Part shown: positions 23,720 to 36,560 of the stretch, piece after piece
Position numbering within the stretch: position 1 is the stretch's first letter
Layout: each line of letters opens with the position of its first letter
Assembly: GCF_905220565.1 (NCBI RefSeq)
Contig: NC_059400.1
Coordinates: 1,629,501 to 1,693,500, forward strand
Length of the DNA stretch: 64,000 nucleotides
Source of the DNA: Melitaea cinxia
Lineage: Eukaryota > Arthropoda > Insecta > Lepidoptera > Nymphalidae
Reading direction: 5' to 3'
Notes under the pieces: generated by a model
The model's input: only the letters and a program-made list of their open reading frames with translations
What the model was told of the DNA's origin: nothing
Database searches by the model: none
Translations under genes and position numbers: made by a program

Positions 23720-24000
23720 TTTTTTTATATCACTTGGTCGGCAAACAAGCGTACGGCTCACCTTGATGGTAAGTGATTACCGTAGCTTATAGACACCTGC
23801 AACACCAGAAGCATCGCAAGCGCGTTGCCGACCCAATCCCCAATCCCCCAGGAGCTCTGGTCACCTTACTCACCAACAGGAACATAATACTGCTTGAAAA
23901 CAGTATTATTTTGCTGTGATCTATCACGTGACATAAGAATGGTATACCTTAGCGTCAAAATGAGACTGGCAAGATAATCCCATACCTCAGAAATAGTACT
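23720..24000. repeat. Family B interspersed repeat
   Basis: Well-kept copy: CTTGGTCGGCAAACAAGCGT, GGTAAGTGATTACCGTAGCT, CACCAGAAGCATCGCAAGCG, GGTCACCTTACTCACCAACA. Confidence 0.7.
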
Positions 24001-24473
24001 TCAGATAAGAGGTCTTAAATAAAAAGCACTAGTGGTTATTCTTTATCTTATAATGAGTTATTGTTTGCTGTTTCAAAACTTCAAAGAAAGCTATAGAAAA
24101 GATGACGTGTAATTAAAAAGCCACCGCGAAGCCTGAAAGAGCCGAGGCCGCGTAATGTAGGGTCTCTTTTTTACTCATTAAAATGACTCGACTTTTTAAA
24201 ATTATTTTTCTACATTAAAAAAATATAATAAAAACTAAAATTTATATATACCTTCATAACAATTTTTTTTCAGTATTTAACAAGTTATCAATTTTTTTGA
24301 CAAATATTTTTGAAGTAAAGCGTAATAGGAAACAATTTTTGACGGACGAAAAAACATTCAAACTGAACAAAAACTCAAATTTTACAATTTATTTGCTATA
24401 ACCTATTGCATAATATTGATGCTTATACGGAATATATTAAAAAGAATTTCAACTGCCAGGAAAATAATACTTT

Positions 24474-24725
24474 TTTATACCACTAGAATCGCACATAAGC
24501 GCACGACTGCCTGAAGTTAACTGAATACCGTAGGCTATGGACGCCTGCAACTCCAGGAGCACAAGCGCTTTATTCACCTTATCCTCGCTCTCGCCTTCGC
24601 TCGTCTTTCTTAGCCTTAATCACCCCAGAACACAACACAACTTGAGGATAATAAATTTTTTGCTTCGGTTTTTTTGTAAGTTTGAGGTGCTGCCCCAGTC
24701 ACGCTGCACCGCTTTTGAACAAAAA
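24474..24725. repeat. Family B interspersed repeat, diverged
   Basis: TTTTATACCACTAGAATCGC, CTATGGACGCCTGCAACTCC, and AGGTGCTGCCCCAGTCACGC in family order. The 74-codon frame at 24537-24761 is inside it. Confidence 0.5.
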
Positions 24726-26784
24726 TATTTTGAAAATAAAATCATCCCTACATATAAATAATACGTGTCAAACTAACACGATTATAATTTTACAAATGAC
24801 GGCAGGTTATTAATTTATGTACTTATTTATTTTATTTATTTATTTATTCTTAATGCACACCGAAATACAGACACGTATGAAGAAAGATACAATACAAGAT
24901 GCATAATGGCGATCTTATTGCTAAATAGCGATTTCTTCCAGATAACCTTTGGGTACTGGACACGATACAGTAGCAGCAGTTAGAAGTGCGCACATTTAAA
25001 GGAGGAAATATCAATAATAAATAACGTTAAACGTAAATAACGTTTAACGTGCTTTTAATGTTTACTTTAATAAATAAATTTTATATTTTGATGTAAGTAA
25101 TAATAGACAGAAATAAAATATTCAATAAATATTAAGTTACATCTTTATAAAAATAAATATTAAAATAGGATCCTATTTCATGTAAATAACCTTTACGTGA
25201 TGTGAAAACTAATATGTAGGGACTTGTGGACGATATTTACATTTATAAAAATGAATCACTTCCTATAACTAACTACTAAGCGCAAAACTCAAAAACGGAT
25301 GAACCATTCCAGCCAATTTTTTTATCAGTTTTGATAAATTGTAAAATGTTCTAATAGACAAATAGCTGAGTAAATTCGGAAATTTTAGAAAAAGTTCGAT
25401 TATTATATACCCTTCATGCGTTTGACAGTTTACAGAATAACACAACATCTCACAGTTCAGCTAGTTTCTAAATACATTAATTTAAATTCTATTGTATTTA
25501 TAAAAAAAAAAAAACATTTTAAGTATTGAAAGACGGCGTTCAAGGACATTTTTGTTATGTATACACATCGATGCTTAAGCTTTGGTCAAGTCCTCAATAC
25601 TTTATTAAGATAAATTACACAAATAGATGTACAACATCTTAAGTAAGATATATATTTAGACATGGCTGCTATGGGTCTTATAAGACCAAGGTCACTTAGC
25701 GGTCGATAGAATACGCACGGCCTAACTCAGGCACTGAGAAACAGTATCGGCAGACCTATTCACTATTTTATACACAATACACTATCGCGTTAGGAAAACA
25801 ATAACTTTAGTGGAAAGGTAATGAATGTCTTTTTACAGACGCTTAGTTACAATACAGTATAGTAAACATTGTGTATTATTATTTTCTATTTTGCGTTTTG
25901 TTTAATTAATAAAATAAATAAAATAATAAATAATAAAATTAATAGGAAGTTTGTTTTTGTTATTATTATTTTTATATTTTACAACAGAATTCTTACAAAC
26001 TTTGTTTTATTAAAATTTTGATACTTTTGAATAACACATTTTTGAATTATACAAAAAATAGTCTTGAGCTATTTTCGTTTCGTAATCCTGAACCATTGTC
26101 TAGTTTCAGTTTTGTAACTTAAAGTGTTTTGATATAATTTCATTATTAATTAATAATAAAGTTGTAAAGTACAATTGATCGAGTTTAAATTGATTAGTTT
26201 TCAACGTCTTAAATCCACAGCGTAGTATTGAGCTATTGACAGAAGAAGATTGAAATCGTTAAACCTATTCGGAGCTTAATATCGTAGATACAAAATCGCA
26301 CAGTCATTATCTACTAACACAAAACACAATATAAAGTATTTTGTTTTAAATTTGTGATATTTTTCGTTTACATAAAGCTCTGTTTTATTAATTGTTTGTA
26401 ATCGAATAAATAAATAAATAATTGTTTAAATCAAGAGCGAATAGGCAACTTCTAGGCAAGCGTGCATCATCTTAGGCTGCATCTTCATTTACCAATCAGG
26501 CGAGATAGCAGTCAAGCGTTAGTCTTTATATTAAAACAAAAAAAAAGACTTTAATATACAACGGTATCTAACAGATAGAAGAATAATGTATATTTCCTTT
26601 CAGCATCAAACTCCACTTTATCTGTTAGATATTATTTTTATTTGCAAGTAGTTTATTGTTTGAGATAAAACAAGCCTAGGTAATATCAATTACTTTATAG
26701 TTCATAACAATGTTTATTAATGAAAGGTGAATCAAGGTGGCGTATAAAGAAGACCACAGCTTAATATTATAGTTCTTAAAAAGT
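24726..26784. other. No gene seen
   Basis: About 2 kb, AT-rich. 25260-25440 carries a TAACTACTAAGCGCAAAACT then CAAAAACGGATGAACCATTC block typical of worn non-autonomous elements; 26563-26634 has 13-bp inverted arms (TATCTAACAGATA). No exon pattern. Confidence 0.4.
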
Positions 26785-26945
26785 GTTGTGTTCCTGTGGT
26801 GAATAAGGTGATCAGAGCTCGTGGGGGGATTGGATTGGAGGTAGGGTCGCTTGCAATGCTACTAGTGCTGCAGGTGTCTATAAGCTACGGTAATCGCTTA
26901 CCACCAGGTAAGCCGTCGGCTTAGCCGACCTAGTTGCATAAAACA
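26785..26945. repeat. Family B interspersed repeat (opposite orientation)
   Basis: GTGTTGTGTTCCTGTGGTGA, GTAGGGTCGCTTGCAATGCT, GCTGCAGGTGTCTATAAGCT and CGCTTACCACCAGGTAAGCC are the reverse complement of the 23720-24000 order. Confidence 0.65.
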
Positions 26946-29090
26946 AGTTAAACGAGAAGATTATGTTGAAATACGAGTATAAGCGCTAATATGAAATAAA
27001 ATTATAATACATAATTCTATTATATTCTCATATTGTCAAGGGATGTTTTTGTTTATATATTGTTTCTAATTTCTAGCAATTAACTGAATGTGACTAAAGT
27101 AGATTATCTTTAAATATAAAAAAAAATATACATTTTATTGTTCAGAAAAAAGAGGTATAATTTACACTTTTACATATAACAGTATAAAGAGATATAACTA
27201 AAATTAAGCCCACTTGTTATCTGTACCTACTAGTAAAAAAAATCTCAGAATGCAACAGAGAATTGTTTTAATAGGGTTATTCCCTCTAGGAAACTAAATA
27301 CAATGACATATGTAACCATGTATTAAATAGTTATTTACAGAAAGATTAGTTAATAGAAACATTAAAAAAATAATCTAACATCAAGAATGGCTTTGTAAAT
27401 TGTTTGTGAAATCTAAAGCATCAGACTACGTTTGTTAGTTGGTGCGATGTTATTTGTGTATACACACATACAAGGCTTACGACGTACGTCAGTACGGAGC
27501 TTTGGCCGTAATGCAATTTGTGAAACTAGGCGTTGAACGTTCTCTGCACTTGACACTATTGCTGCCTGTTACATTTAAATGTGTTCTATACGTATAAAGT
27601 TACAATCAAATTGGCAAATATAGACTTAAACACATGTATATATATACATACACACAAGCAAAGCTTTTTAGGAAAACTAGAAGATATGCACAATGTCACA
27701 ATTTCAATATTATTTAATAAGTTATTCTTTATGGTTTCTACTCCTCTGTTTTAGCTGTGTGACTTTTGAGCACCTATTTTTAAAGTTAACTAATTTTGCG
27801 ATTATGCGTGAACTAATTGGAGTTGAATATGTCAATCTAATAATGGCAACATTGACAGAAAATTTTGATTTCAATGGAAATAAGATAATTAATTTATCAT
27901 CACTTTTATGAAGCTTTTATAGATGCTGTAAGGATATGTATGTGTCGGTTACAAAAAAAAACATACTGTTTATGTGTGTAAAACATCATAAGAAACATAT
28001 GGATACCTACGTTTAATAGTGCGCGCCATAATGAAAAAGATGGCGGAACGATTTGTCTATAGAATTTTGATCCCCCGTGTCATTCACTTAGCATTCTTGA
28101 GTATGTTAAATTAATTATAATGTTATAAGACATCAAAAGACCTATCCTAATTAAAATACTTGACCTAAGTGACGTTCTAGTATCCTCGCGTGACAGGACG
28201 TAATGTACGACCGTTCGAATTATGTAAAAACTGTCAAGAGGGATTAAGACAAATAGGTTTTAGGACTCGATAATAATGTTTAGGAAGATAAATGCTCCTA
28301 AGACTTCTATACGAAAACAAATTTAAATTGTGATAATTAAATTGAACGCATTTATTTCGTCATAGTAAAAGGGATCTGATCTTGAAATAGAATCAAATAA
28401 TATATTCAGGCTTTATAAAATAAAAGATAGAAACAATCCAACTTGTCGATGTTTATATCTTTTAAATCGCAGAACGATATTAAATAATGTGTACATGAAG
28501 ATTGATACCACTAAATCCAGAAAGCAAATAATGCTATACCAATCCCAAAAACTGATCCATTTAAGATGGTCTAGCAATAATCTGAGCCATAAATTACTAT
28601 TTAAAATATCGGTGTTCGTTTATACTTACGTCTTCTTATATACTAAGGTCTTACGGCTTTTTTATCCACATAATCTTGTACCGAATAATAAAATTTTAGG
28701 TTCCTTATTAGGAAAAACATTAATTTTCCTTTACGCGATATAATTTATATTGTTAAACACATAAAAGCAGTAAAGCGAAGTATTGTGGGTTTGAATGTAA
28801 GTTTGTTTATATAAATGTACAAGGAAGCCATCTTGTATCCGCGTTAGATATTTTATACTGACTGCTCAAAAAGAATTTTGATATATTTACGATTATTTTT
28901 TATTTACTAATATATTAGCATCACAGAAGTGTGTGGTATGTATTATTTTATTGTACACATTGTCGACAGCCGAATTTGTCAAAAACTTTTGGAGTGTCAG
29001 CTACCTTTGTAGGTTGAATTGCCTGCTCAAAGTATGAAGCAGCCCAACATACTACTGGCCACATGATACTACCCTCAAGTAGTGTCTCAA
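26946..29090. other. No gene seen
   Basis: About 2.1 kb. Two open frames (27693-27911, hydrophobic start M-S-Q-F-Q-Y-Y-L-I-S-Y-S-L-W-F-L-L-L; and 28489-28743) show no recognised domain, splice sites or homologous pattern and are not called as genes. Confidence 0.35.
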
Positions 29091-29094
29091 GTAG

Positions 29095-29190
29095 TGATCC
29101 TGTGGTGATTAATGGAGGCAGATTAACGCGCTTGTAATACTTCTGGTGCTGCAGGCGTCAAGATGCTACGGTAATCGCTTACAATCATGT
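29095..29190. repeat. Family B fragment
   Basis: GATCCTGTGGTGATTAATGG, CTTGTAATACTTCTGGTGCT and GCTACGGTAATCGCTTACAA, a worn partial copy. Confidence 0.5.
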
Positions 29191-29870
29191 TGAAAATAAC
29201 TCGTTACAGTTTATAGCCTTACACATAAAACTGACTCGTAAAATATTCTGTATATTTTATTTTTTCATCAAAATAGCTTATGACATTTGTGAAATTGAAT
29301 ATTTACGAACGTGTAAATATTAGATTACAGTTGCCTACCGAAGGTGACAAGTAGTTTCTGGTGTTTGTCGATAGGAACTGGGATAACTTTATATTTTACC
29401 GAGATGTATTGGAAATCTCTGACCTTTATCAGAAATGTGTATTTACTATTTGTAACATTTTTTAAAATCTGAGGAAAAAGTTATGGAACCACCAAATTTT
29501 TAATATCGGTTTTGTTTTGTGATATCAATGAAAAGTAAATGGTTAGTTTTAGTATATTTAAAAACATTAATAGATGGGATAGTGAGCTTGGTATTAATAA
29601 CTATTTATTAAACTTTATGTCTACCGAAATTCAACAATTTGAAAGCGCTAGTTACGATTCATAATAGATTGATTTCAAGAAATCTTTTTTTTTATTTAGA
29701 AAACCTTTTTATCGACGAATGCTGTATGGCTATATTAAACCATAAAATGACTACTGAGATGGGAAACGTGAACTGAAATGTAGCTAAACAAGTACACATA
29801 CCAGATGGAACCCGTAAAACGTTTAGATGATGATTTATGAAACAATATTATTATTGTAATTCAAAAAAAT
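29191..29870. other. No gene seen
   Basis: AT-rich with no recognised element. Confidence 0.4.
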
Positions 29871-29879
29871 AAAACGAAT

Positions 29880-30070
29880 GTGCTTTAGACCATACGATTG
29901 AAGTAAAACTTTTTTAGCAATAGGCCTGCACAGTACCACTGTGTCTTAGATACACGAAAGAAAGAATGAAAATGTGTGCTCGCACCGCTCTCTCTCGCTC
30001 TATTCGCCTCGCCCGATCACACTTTTCGTAACGCTCTCGTCACGCATTCACCAACTAATTCCCCAGTTTT
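29880..30070 (+). repeat. Family F copy
   Basis: GTGCTTTAGACCATACGATT, CGCCTCGCCCGATCACACTT and TTCGTAACGCTCTCGTCACG in order, shared with 55222-55430 and 59545-59760. Confidence 0.65.
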
Positions 30071-30087
30071 CAATAAATATCTTTACA

Positions 30088-30285
30088 GACGTCATAAGGA
30101 ACCTACAACTTAACTTAATGCCTGTGTTTTATGTAAAAGGCGACTGATACAGCTACATAATTTTTTGATAAACAAACATTTTGTGTATAAATTAATATAT
30201 GCTATACCGAGCCTCCTTCGGGGCGGGAACCGTACCCACGACCCCAGAAGCAGAAAGCTGCGTCACTGAAAATTTTACTCGCTAG
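30088..30285 (-). repeat. Family G tRNA-derived SINE
   Basis: ACTTAATGCCTGTGTTTTAT, ACAGCTACATAATTTTTTGA and a worn reversed B box near 30228-30245 (GGAACCGTACCCACGACCCC). Confidence 0.5.
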
Positions 30286-30509
30286 TCAATAAAAAACATA
30301 AAGAACAAAATATATTAAATGGTAAACAAGGCAAAATAATATTGAAGTATTAATACCACGGAGTAATTGCTTTATAAGTTGATTGGCCTTTCATTAACAA
30401 ATGAGTACCTTCGTTAGTTATATGTACATACGTTTTCGTTCGCTATTAATCTAAAATATTGACTATTAAATTATACACTGAACAGCTATCGATAATTTAA
30501 TTATGATAT

Positions 30510-30716
30510 ACTAGCTGACCCGGCGAACTTCGTATCGCCTAACAGTCGATTCTTTAATTTTATTAATTTTTTTTTTTTTAGAATTTTTCTCTCCGTAAGA
30601 ACCATCCTCGTACTTTAAGGAATATTTTAAAAAAAGAATTAGCGAAATCGGTCCAACCGTTCTCGAGTTTTGCGCTTAGCAACACATTCAGCGACTCATT
30701 TTTATATTATAGATTA
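30510..30716 (+). repeat. Family H copy
   Basis: TACTAGCTGACCCGGCGAAC, AAATCGGTCCAACCGTTCTC and TTTTGCGCTTAGCAACACAT then an ATAGATT end. Confidence 0.65.
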
Positions 30717-31420
30717 ACTAAATGCGTTTAGATTTGTTCAACAAAAGAAAGTGGAAATAGTAGACTTTTATATTACACCAGTCCATTTTTGTTATAGGAG
30801 TTCATTGACCAGCAGTATGACATTTACGACGATATGCGATGGTCGTTTCATCTTGCAAATAAAAAAAAAGGATGTTTAAAGCTGTGGTACAAGAAACTGA
30901 TTAATATGTTATTGGAACGAATTTATAATGTCACATTAAATTTCAAGACTTAAAAGTAAACAGTTTTTTTATATATAAAATGTATGAAAAGTAGTCTTTA
31001 TATTATCTTAAAAATATTATAAAAATGTTACGTGTTTTAAAAGAAAGCGGATATGATAGAAGAGAATAGTAACTTTGTTTTAAACTCTTAAGTGGTGGCG
31101 GAAATCCTGCCGCCATTTTGTGTGTTGAATGTCAAAAGCTCATATATTTTTAGAATTTTGGTATAAAAAGTAAGGTTGTTTAAAAACCGTGTTTCAAATA
31201 TTAGCTTGTGATTGTATTCTATCTATACTAATTAATGTTAAGGTATAGCTTGTTTGCCTGAGTTTTTGTTAAAAAAAAACTCGGAATAGTGCAATGATGC
31301 TTACGGCATCATATACGCATACGGCATACATATGTGATATACTTATATGATCTGGGAAGAAGAAGAAAACCTTTTGGGAACCATAGCAAAAGAAATAATT
31401 GTGTTTGCAGGCATACGAAG
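30717..31420. other. No gene seen
   Basis: AT-rich, no exon pattern. The 96-codon minus-strand frame at 31269-31559 runs into family D and is not a gene. Confidence 0.4.
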
Positions 31421-31423
31421 AAA

Positions 31424-31786
31424 AACCGCCTTCAATTATATCGACAATTAATACAACGTAGGTAAACGAAAAATAGTCAAGTAAATACGCATTATCAAAA
31501 ATTACTCCAAAAATTGTAATCAGATCTCGATGAAATTTAAATGATATCATGATAAACATGGGCTTTCGATTAAATTAAAAATCATCAAAATCGGTACACC
31601 TAGTAAAAAGTTATGCGGATTTTCGAGAGTTTCCCTCGATTTCTCTAGGATCCCATCATCAGATCCTGGGTTCCTTATCATGGTACCAAACTAGGGATAT
31701 CTCCTTTTTAACAAAAAAAGAATTATCAAAATCGGTTCATAAACGACTGAGTTATTTCCGAACACACATAAAAAAAATAGTCGGTT
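31424..31786 (-). mobile_element. Family D inverted-end element
   Basis: Bounded by AACCGCCTTCA on the left and TAGTCGGTT on the right. Interior blocks TCGACAATTAATACAACGTA, GATCTCGATGAAATTTAAAT, CTCTAGGATCCCATCATCAG and AAAGAATTATCAAAATCGGT match, in reverse orientation, 48297-48739 and 62363-62765. Confidence 0.65.
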
Positions 31787-31939
31787 AAAAATACACAAAA
31801 AATGAAGTTCTTATTTAACTTTTTCTTTATCATGTTGACTTATCTGAGTTTGAAATTAAAGATACTTTATACTCGATTGTTTTTCTTAACTTATATTTAA
31901 TTGTATAATCATATTAAAAAAAATAAATAAAGAAACATA

Positions 31940-32057
31940 ACGCTTCCGCTACGCTTTAGCCTGTAATATCCCACTGCTGGGCATAGGCCTCTTTCCCCAT
32001 GTAGGAGAAAGATCACAGCTTAATCCACCACGCTGCTCCAGTGCGGGTTGGTGGATA
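31940..32057 (-). repeat. Family A SINE 3' part
   Basis: AGCCTGTAATATCCCACTGC, ATGTAGGAGAAAGATCACAG and TAATCCACCACGCTGCTCCA; truncated beyond GGTTGGTGGAT. Confidence 0.7.
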
Positions 32058-32600
32058 AGAAATAATATAAGAAACATTAACAATGTAAAAAGTTTTTCAA
32101 ATCACTTACAAAATTGTAACTTTACAAAATGCCAATGGAAATTTGTAGAACTATCAACTAGATTTCATTACATATAAGAATGCCTTATCCGATTCGCTAA
32201 AATATTCATTCATTTTGGTATCAAGAATTGAGAAAATAGCAATACGGCAGGTAGCTCGCAGGGGCTTTTCTGTTTTCGACTTTATAATTATATCGAAATT
32301 CATCTCATGTTCAAGAATAACGTGATATGATAATTTGAATATTTTAATCGAAAATTGAAGAAAATCTATGTAACTTTCGTAGGTATATGTTTCTTTACGT
32401 TAGATTACAGCTACAGTTTCTATAATGTGCTATATTATTTATAATATTAGTTGTACTTATTTGGAACACTGAATTTCAGGAGTTACTGCTTAAAATCTTT
32501 TCTGTTCATCGAAAAAAAAAAATTTTCGTATAATAAAGTAAGTAACGCTAAAAGTTATTACAATAAACAATTAAAAAACAAAGTAAAGCGTAATCATATA
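32058..32600. other. No gene seen
   Basis: AT-rich with no recognised element. Confidence 0.4.
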
Positions 32601-32601
32601 A

Positions 32602-32786
32602 CTATACTATTATAAAGCTGAAAAGTTTGTTTGTTAATTTGTTTGCTAAGCGCGCTAATCTTAAGAATTACTGGTTCGAATTGAACGATTCTGTTTGTAT
32701 TATGTAACCCATTTACCAAGGAAGGTTATAGGGTGTTTTTTTTCATCAAATGAACGCATGTAAAACCGCGCGGCACAGTTAGTATT
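32602..32786 (+). mobile_element. Non-autonomous Helitron-like element
   Basis: TATTATAAAGCTGAAAAGTT, ATTACTGGTTCGAATTGAAC, CATTTACCAAGGAAGGTTAT and an AAACCGCGCGGCACAGTTAG end. Sister copies are at 48881-49055, 50722-50876 and (reversed) from 52826. Confidence 0.55.
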
Positions 32787-32842
32787 ACACATAAGTATAT
32801 ATTTATATTTAGAAGTTAACGAGCATAGGAATTATATATAAC

Positions 32843-32905
32843 CTTGCCTAATGGGACTCCTTTTAATAATATTTTTTAGTTATTATATTATGTGTATATA
32901 TAAAC
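32843..32905 (+). mobile_element. LINE 3' region fragment
   Basis: AATGGGACTCCTTTTAATAA then TTAGTTATTATATTATGTG, the same block as 4018-4060. Confidence 0.5.
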
Positions 32906-33428
32906 ACTTAAGGTTTTATTTAGTTTAATGTAATTTATCTTATTATAACTACGATTTTTTTATAGTAATAGCATATATATTTTTAATTTTAATGATTTAC
33001 CTAAAAATGTTTAAGTATTAAATTTCTGACAATTATATATGTATATATCGAATGTCATTATTAATGTTCTACGTATCAAACGATTTCATTGGAAAGACAG
33101 TGTAAAGTTAATAGGTGTTTTAGAAGTATGGCGTTAAGTGTTAGTCATATAGTTTGTAGGGTAAACGAATAATTGACCTATTTCTTTACAGCCTCAGCGA
33201 CGCTTCTGGTGTTCCAAACAACAAACTGTACCGCAACGCGAGAACTTTCACACTAAGTGTTCCATATATTACAGCTCGTTGTAAGGCTTTTAAATTCTCA
33301 TAGAAACTTCCTTGTTTTAAGAGTAATGTGTAAAATTGCTTCTACTTATTTTCAAAATGCGCATTTACGGTGGACAGTAATAAAATCTTCTAAAACCATT
33401 GTGAAGACATTTTAACGGCAACCAACTA
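32906..33428. other. No gene seen
   Basis: No exon pattern or recognised repeat. Confidence 0.35.
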
Positions 33429-33430
33429 GG

Positions 33431-33660
33431 ACAAATCAAATCAAATAAAAAACAGCTTTATTCAAACAGGCTCCAGGAGCACTTTCGAATCGTCATTTTA
33501 CAAATTAAAACTTTAAAAATAAATTATTATATTTTTAGAAGTAAAGCTACCACCGATTCGGAATGTAGATTCCGCAGAGAAGAATCGGCAAGAAACTGCG
33601 CAGTTACTCGTTTGAAAAATAATATATAAACTGTGTTTTAGTACAAAATTAGAACTTTCA
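33431..33660 (+). repeat. Family E SINE-like repeat
   Basis: CAGCTTTATTCAAACAGGCT, GCACTTTCGAATCGTCATTT, GATTCGGAATGTAGATTCCG; close match to 11741-11970. Confidence 0.7.
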
Positions 33661-33990
33661 TAATAGCATTTCATACTTTCTTACTATATAACTGTTTTTG
33701 ATAAAAATCAATTAAGTAACGAATACCTCATGCTAGAAGCGGGTCTTATATAAGTTGAGTCAAATCAGAAATATATTATCAAGATTATTTTTTACAAAAT
33801 CAAAAAGCTGACTACGACTGACTATGTGAATTGTCAAACACATGAGTTTTAAATACTCGTTATATTTTCTGAAATTTTACAATTTTCTTACTTTTTCATT
33901 ACATAAGAACCTTGCACAAAGTATTAAAAAAACACGAGGTAAAAATTCAACCGTTATTGAATTTTGCGCCTAGTAACACACTTAGGAGTA

Positions 33991-34200
33991 ACGATCGCTA
34001 TCAGGTGTAGATGATTACAACCGGGACCAACAGCTTAACGTGTTCTCCGGGGCATGATGAAGAGACCCACAAGGACTGCACAAGCACCCAGACCACGGCA
34101 AATATCTGTATGGCTAATACAAATGTTTGTTATGTACGAGGATCGAAGCCGCAACCGCCAGCGCAACAGCCACAAATCAGTGCTGTGACTTGTCGGCGGC
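33991..34200 (-). repeat. Family A SINE, tRNA-proximal two thirds
   Basis: TAACGATCGCTATCAGGTGT, ACCCACAAGGACTGCACAAG, CAGACCACGGCAAATATCTG and a reversed B-box-like GAGGATCGAAGCCGCAACCG. A 74-codon plus-strand frame over it is an artefact. Confidence 0.65.
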
Positions 34201-34244
34201 GATTCATATTGTTTCGTGCATATATCGATTTTTGAAGTAAAATT

Positions 34245-34375
34245 TCCTTACACACGCTTGTGTGAAGTGTGATCGGGCGAGGCGAACGGAAGTTGAGAGA
34301 TCTAAGTTAGTGAAGATAGAAAGAGAGAGAATTACGTTTCGTAAGTTTGACTTCAGTCGTGTGGTCTAAAGCTCA
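34245..34375 (-). repeat. Family F fragment
   Basis: GTGTGATCGGGCGAGGCGAA, AGAGAGAGAATTACGTTTCG and a TTGACTTCAGTCGTGTGGTC then TAAAGC block, reverse complement of the family F left part. Confidence 0.6.
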
Positions 34376-34434
34376 CTTTTTTTTCAATTTTATTTGGAAT
34401 CAAACTTGTTCCGATAAAAACAAGTACAAAAAAA

Positions 34435-34510
34435 ATGTATCCAATTTGACGCAGTCATTCGGAAGTTATGCGTACATACATTTCACTTATTCATTTTTAT
34501 TTATAAAGAT
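34435..34510 (+). repeat. Family H 3' end fragment
   Basis: CAATTTGACGCAGTCATTCG and TTCATTTTTATTTATAAAGA, the end shared with 55609-55803. Confidence 0.4.
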
Positions 34511-36180
34511 TTCAAAGGTACTGAGAAAACCTGTGTGGGAGGACGTATGTCGTTCTTTCTCAGGAATGTCACTGAATCGATTATCACTCACTGAAACTGA
34601 ACACTGAGCCATTGAACTGATAGAACACGTGCATCTTAAAGGTCGTAATTACAAATCAGGGCTAGCAACTCAAAGTCGTTGGTTAAGAAAAACATCGTAT
34701 ATATACTTCTTCTTCTTTAGGGTTAATGACTTTTAATAGTGCCAAAGGAGCACAGATGATTTCGCCAATGTCACGTAGAAATATATTATACTTTATATGT
34801 TGGTTGACGTAGGGGCGTAGCATTTAAAGCCTAAATTCTATAATAATCGATTTTTAAGAAGTTAAGTCAGGTTTTTGGTAAGATTTTAAGGGTCAAAAGT
34901 CAAAGGGTTGAGTTCCAGTCAAAGGAAGTTACAGGCACTAGACAACTTTGTATCTACACTAAAGAACTAAAAATCAATGTAGCTGGATTTGACACCTAAT
35001 AAAATTGTATGTCTGTGGCTGTCACCTGTCAAAATATATGTAATTTCAAAAAAATAACTTTAAAATACTTGGGCACTGCTAAAAGCTATTAAGCCCAAGA
35101 ATAATAATAAAAATACTTAAGAAATTAAATACAGTATTCATTGAAAATGTCCTCTCTTCTCAAAGACACGAAACGGCATAGCTATAGTATGTTTCTTATA
35201 GACTTGTTACTACATGTTACAAGAACTGACGGATTAGCGACAGTCACTGCTACGTTACCATAAAAATACCAAATTATAATAGAATCAAGAAGGATGTAAA
35301 AATATTTTTGAAAGGTCAGACGATAACAATATTAAAGTTACGCTAAGTTAGTCGCTAAGTTAGTTGCTAAGAAAGTCAAGAATAACGCTTCTAATTAGAA
35401 GACATTATTTAAAAATATTAAACGCTGTTGTAATCCTTCATGAAATCCAGTGCTACAGTACTACGCAGTTTCAACCAGCGTAGCTTAAACCAATTGGTTT
35501 ATATTGCTTTGAGGCCTTTCACACCGCCACCGGTTTGAAAATTATGATTCGTCATATGAAAAAGTTCCGTGTCGTTCATAATCGGATTATTGGGTTTTCG
35601 TGTTAATCCGGGAAAACAAATGAACAAAACTTTTACAATACCAGCATGGTGGAGTGGAATGTATTGTTTTTTAATCACTTTTTTTTGTATAAAACTTTTT
35701 GGTAAATTGGGTGATGTTTAAGTATTGTTTGTTTGTACAAAAGGAGGTTGAAGTTTTATTTAGTTATGTGTGATTGATTGACTTGTGAATATTGGTACAA
35801 AAGTTTGTTACGTCATTGACATGGCACGCGGTTTAACTTTAACCTGTTTGTACTTAATTATTATTTATAAGTTACAAATTGTTACAAGACCGTATTTCTT
35901 CGAAGTTGTTTTTTTTATTTCTTTATAAAATTGTGGTCACTTATTAGTAATATAAAATTAAATTTTTTAAATCATAAAAAATAAAATGCCTAATGTTTAT
36001 TATGACGATGTGATGACAATAATATATTAATTTGTTTTAACGATAATATTTAAATATTTATTTTTTATAAATTATTTTAAAATATAAATTATTGGGAACG
36101 TGTTATATATGAGGTGTATTTTTTGCTTAATAAAATGTTTAATTATTATATTATGTATAATTAAGTATATGACAAAGGTT
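34511..36180. other. No gene seen
   Basis: About 1.7 kb with no exon pattern. 35338-35375 has a short array of GCTAAGTTAGT-like units. Confidence 0.4.
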
Positions 36181-36187
36181 ACTCACC

Positions 36188-36560
36188 AACGTTGGGCTGT
36201 ATTACGCAAGCAGCCGTTCACTTCATAACACAATGCACATCAACAAATCAACAATTCATGAATCCGTAAAAGAATTATGCAATGAAACCGAATTTACAGT
36301 AAAAATTTTCTTAAATTGCACATCACAGCACTGTATAGACCGTTATATATAAAAATGTACCACTGTTATATAGTATATAAATAAATTACTACGTTTTTTG
36401 TGTGATGAATTAATTTTCGGGTTATATATTTGAGTTATTTTATTGTTGTTAAAAGGTTGAAACAGGGGTGTGTGTCCACGCTAGTGAGGCGCGCGGCTGA
36501 GGCGGTGGCGCTACGTTCGCGCCTGCGCGAGCCTTGCACCCCCGGACAGAGGTGAATTCG
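36188..36560 (-). promoter_or_regulatory. Candidate promoter and non-coding first exon (minus strand)
   Basis: Three signs coincide. 36476-36550 is CpG-rich (GAGGCGCGCGGCTGAGGCGG) against an AT-rich background. On the minus strand a TATA-like TTTATATATAAC (about 36340) precedes an ACAGT initiator-like site. Further along, ACAGCCCAACGTTG is followed by a strong donor GTGAGT at 36187-36182. No open frame spans it, so it would be untranslated. It could feed the signal-peptide exon at 11594-11408, 24.6 kb away, but nothing in the sequence proves that link. Confidence 0.2.

Noticed and set aside
31269..31559. 96-codon minus-strand frame
   Set aside because: Lies over the end of a family D element and has no domain pattern.
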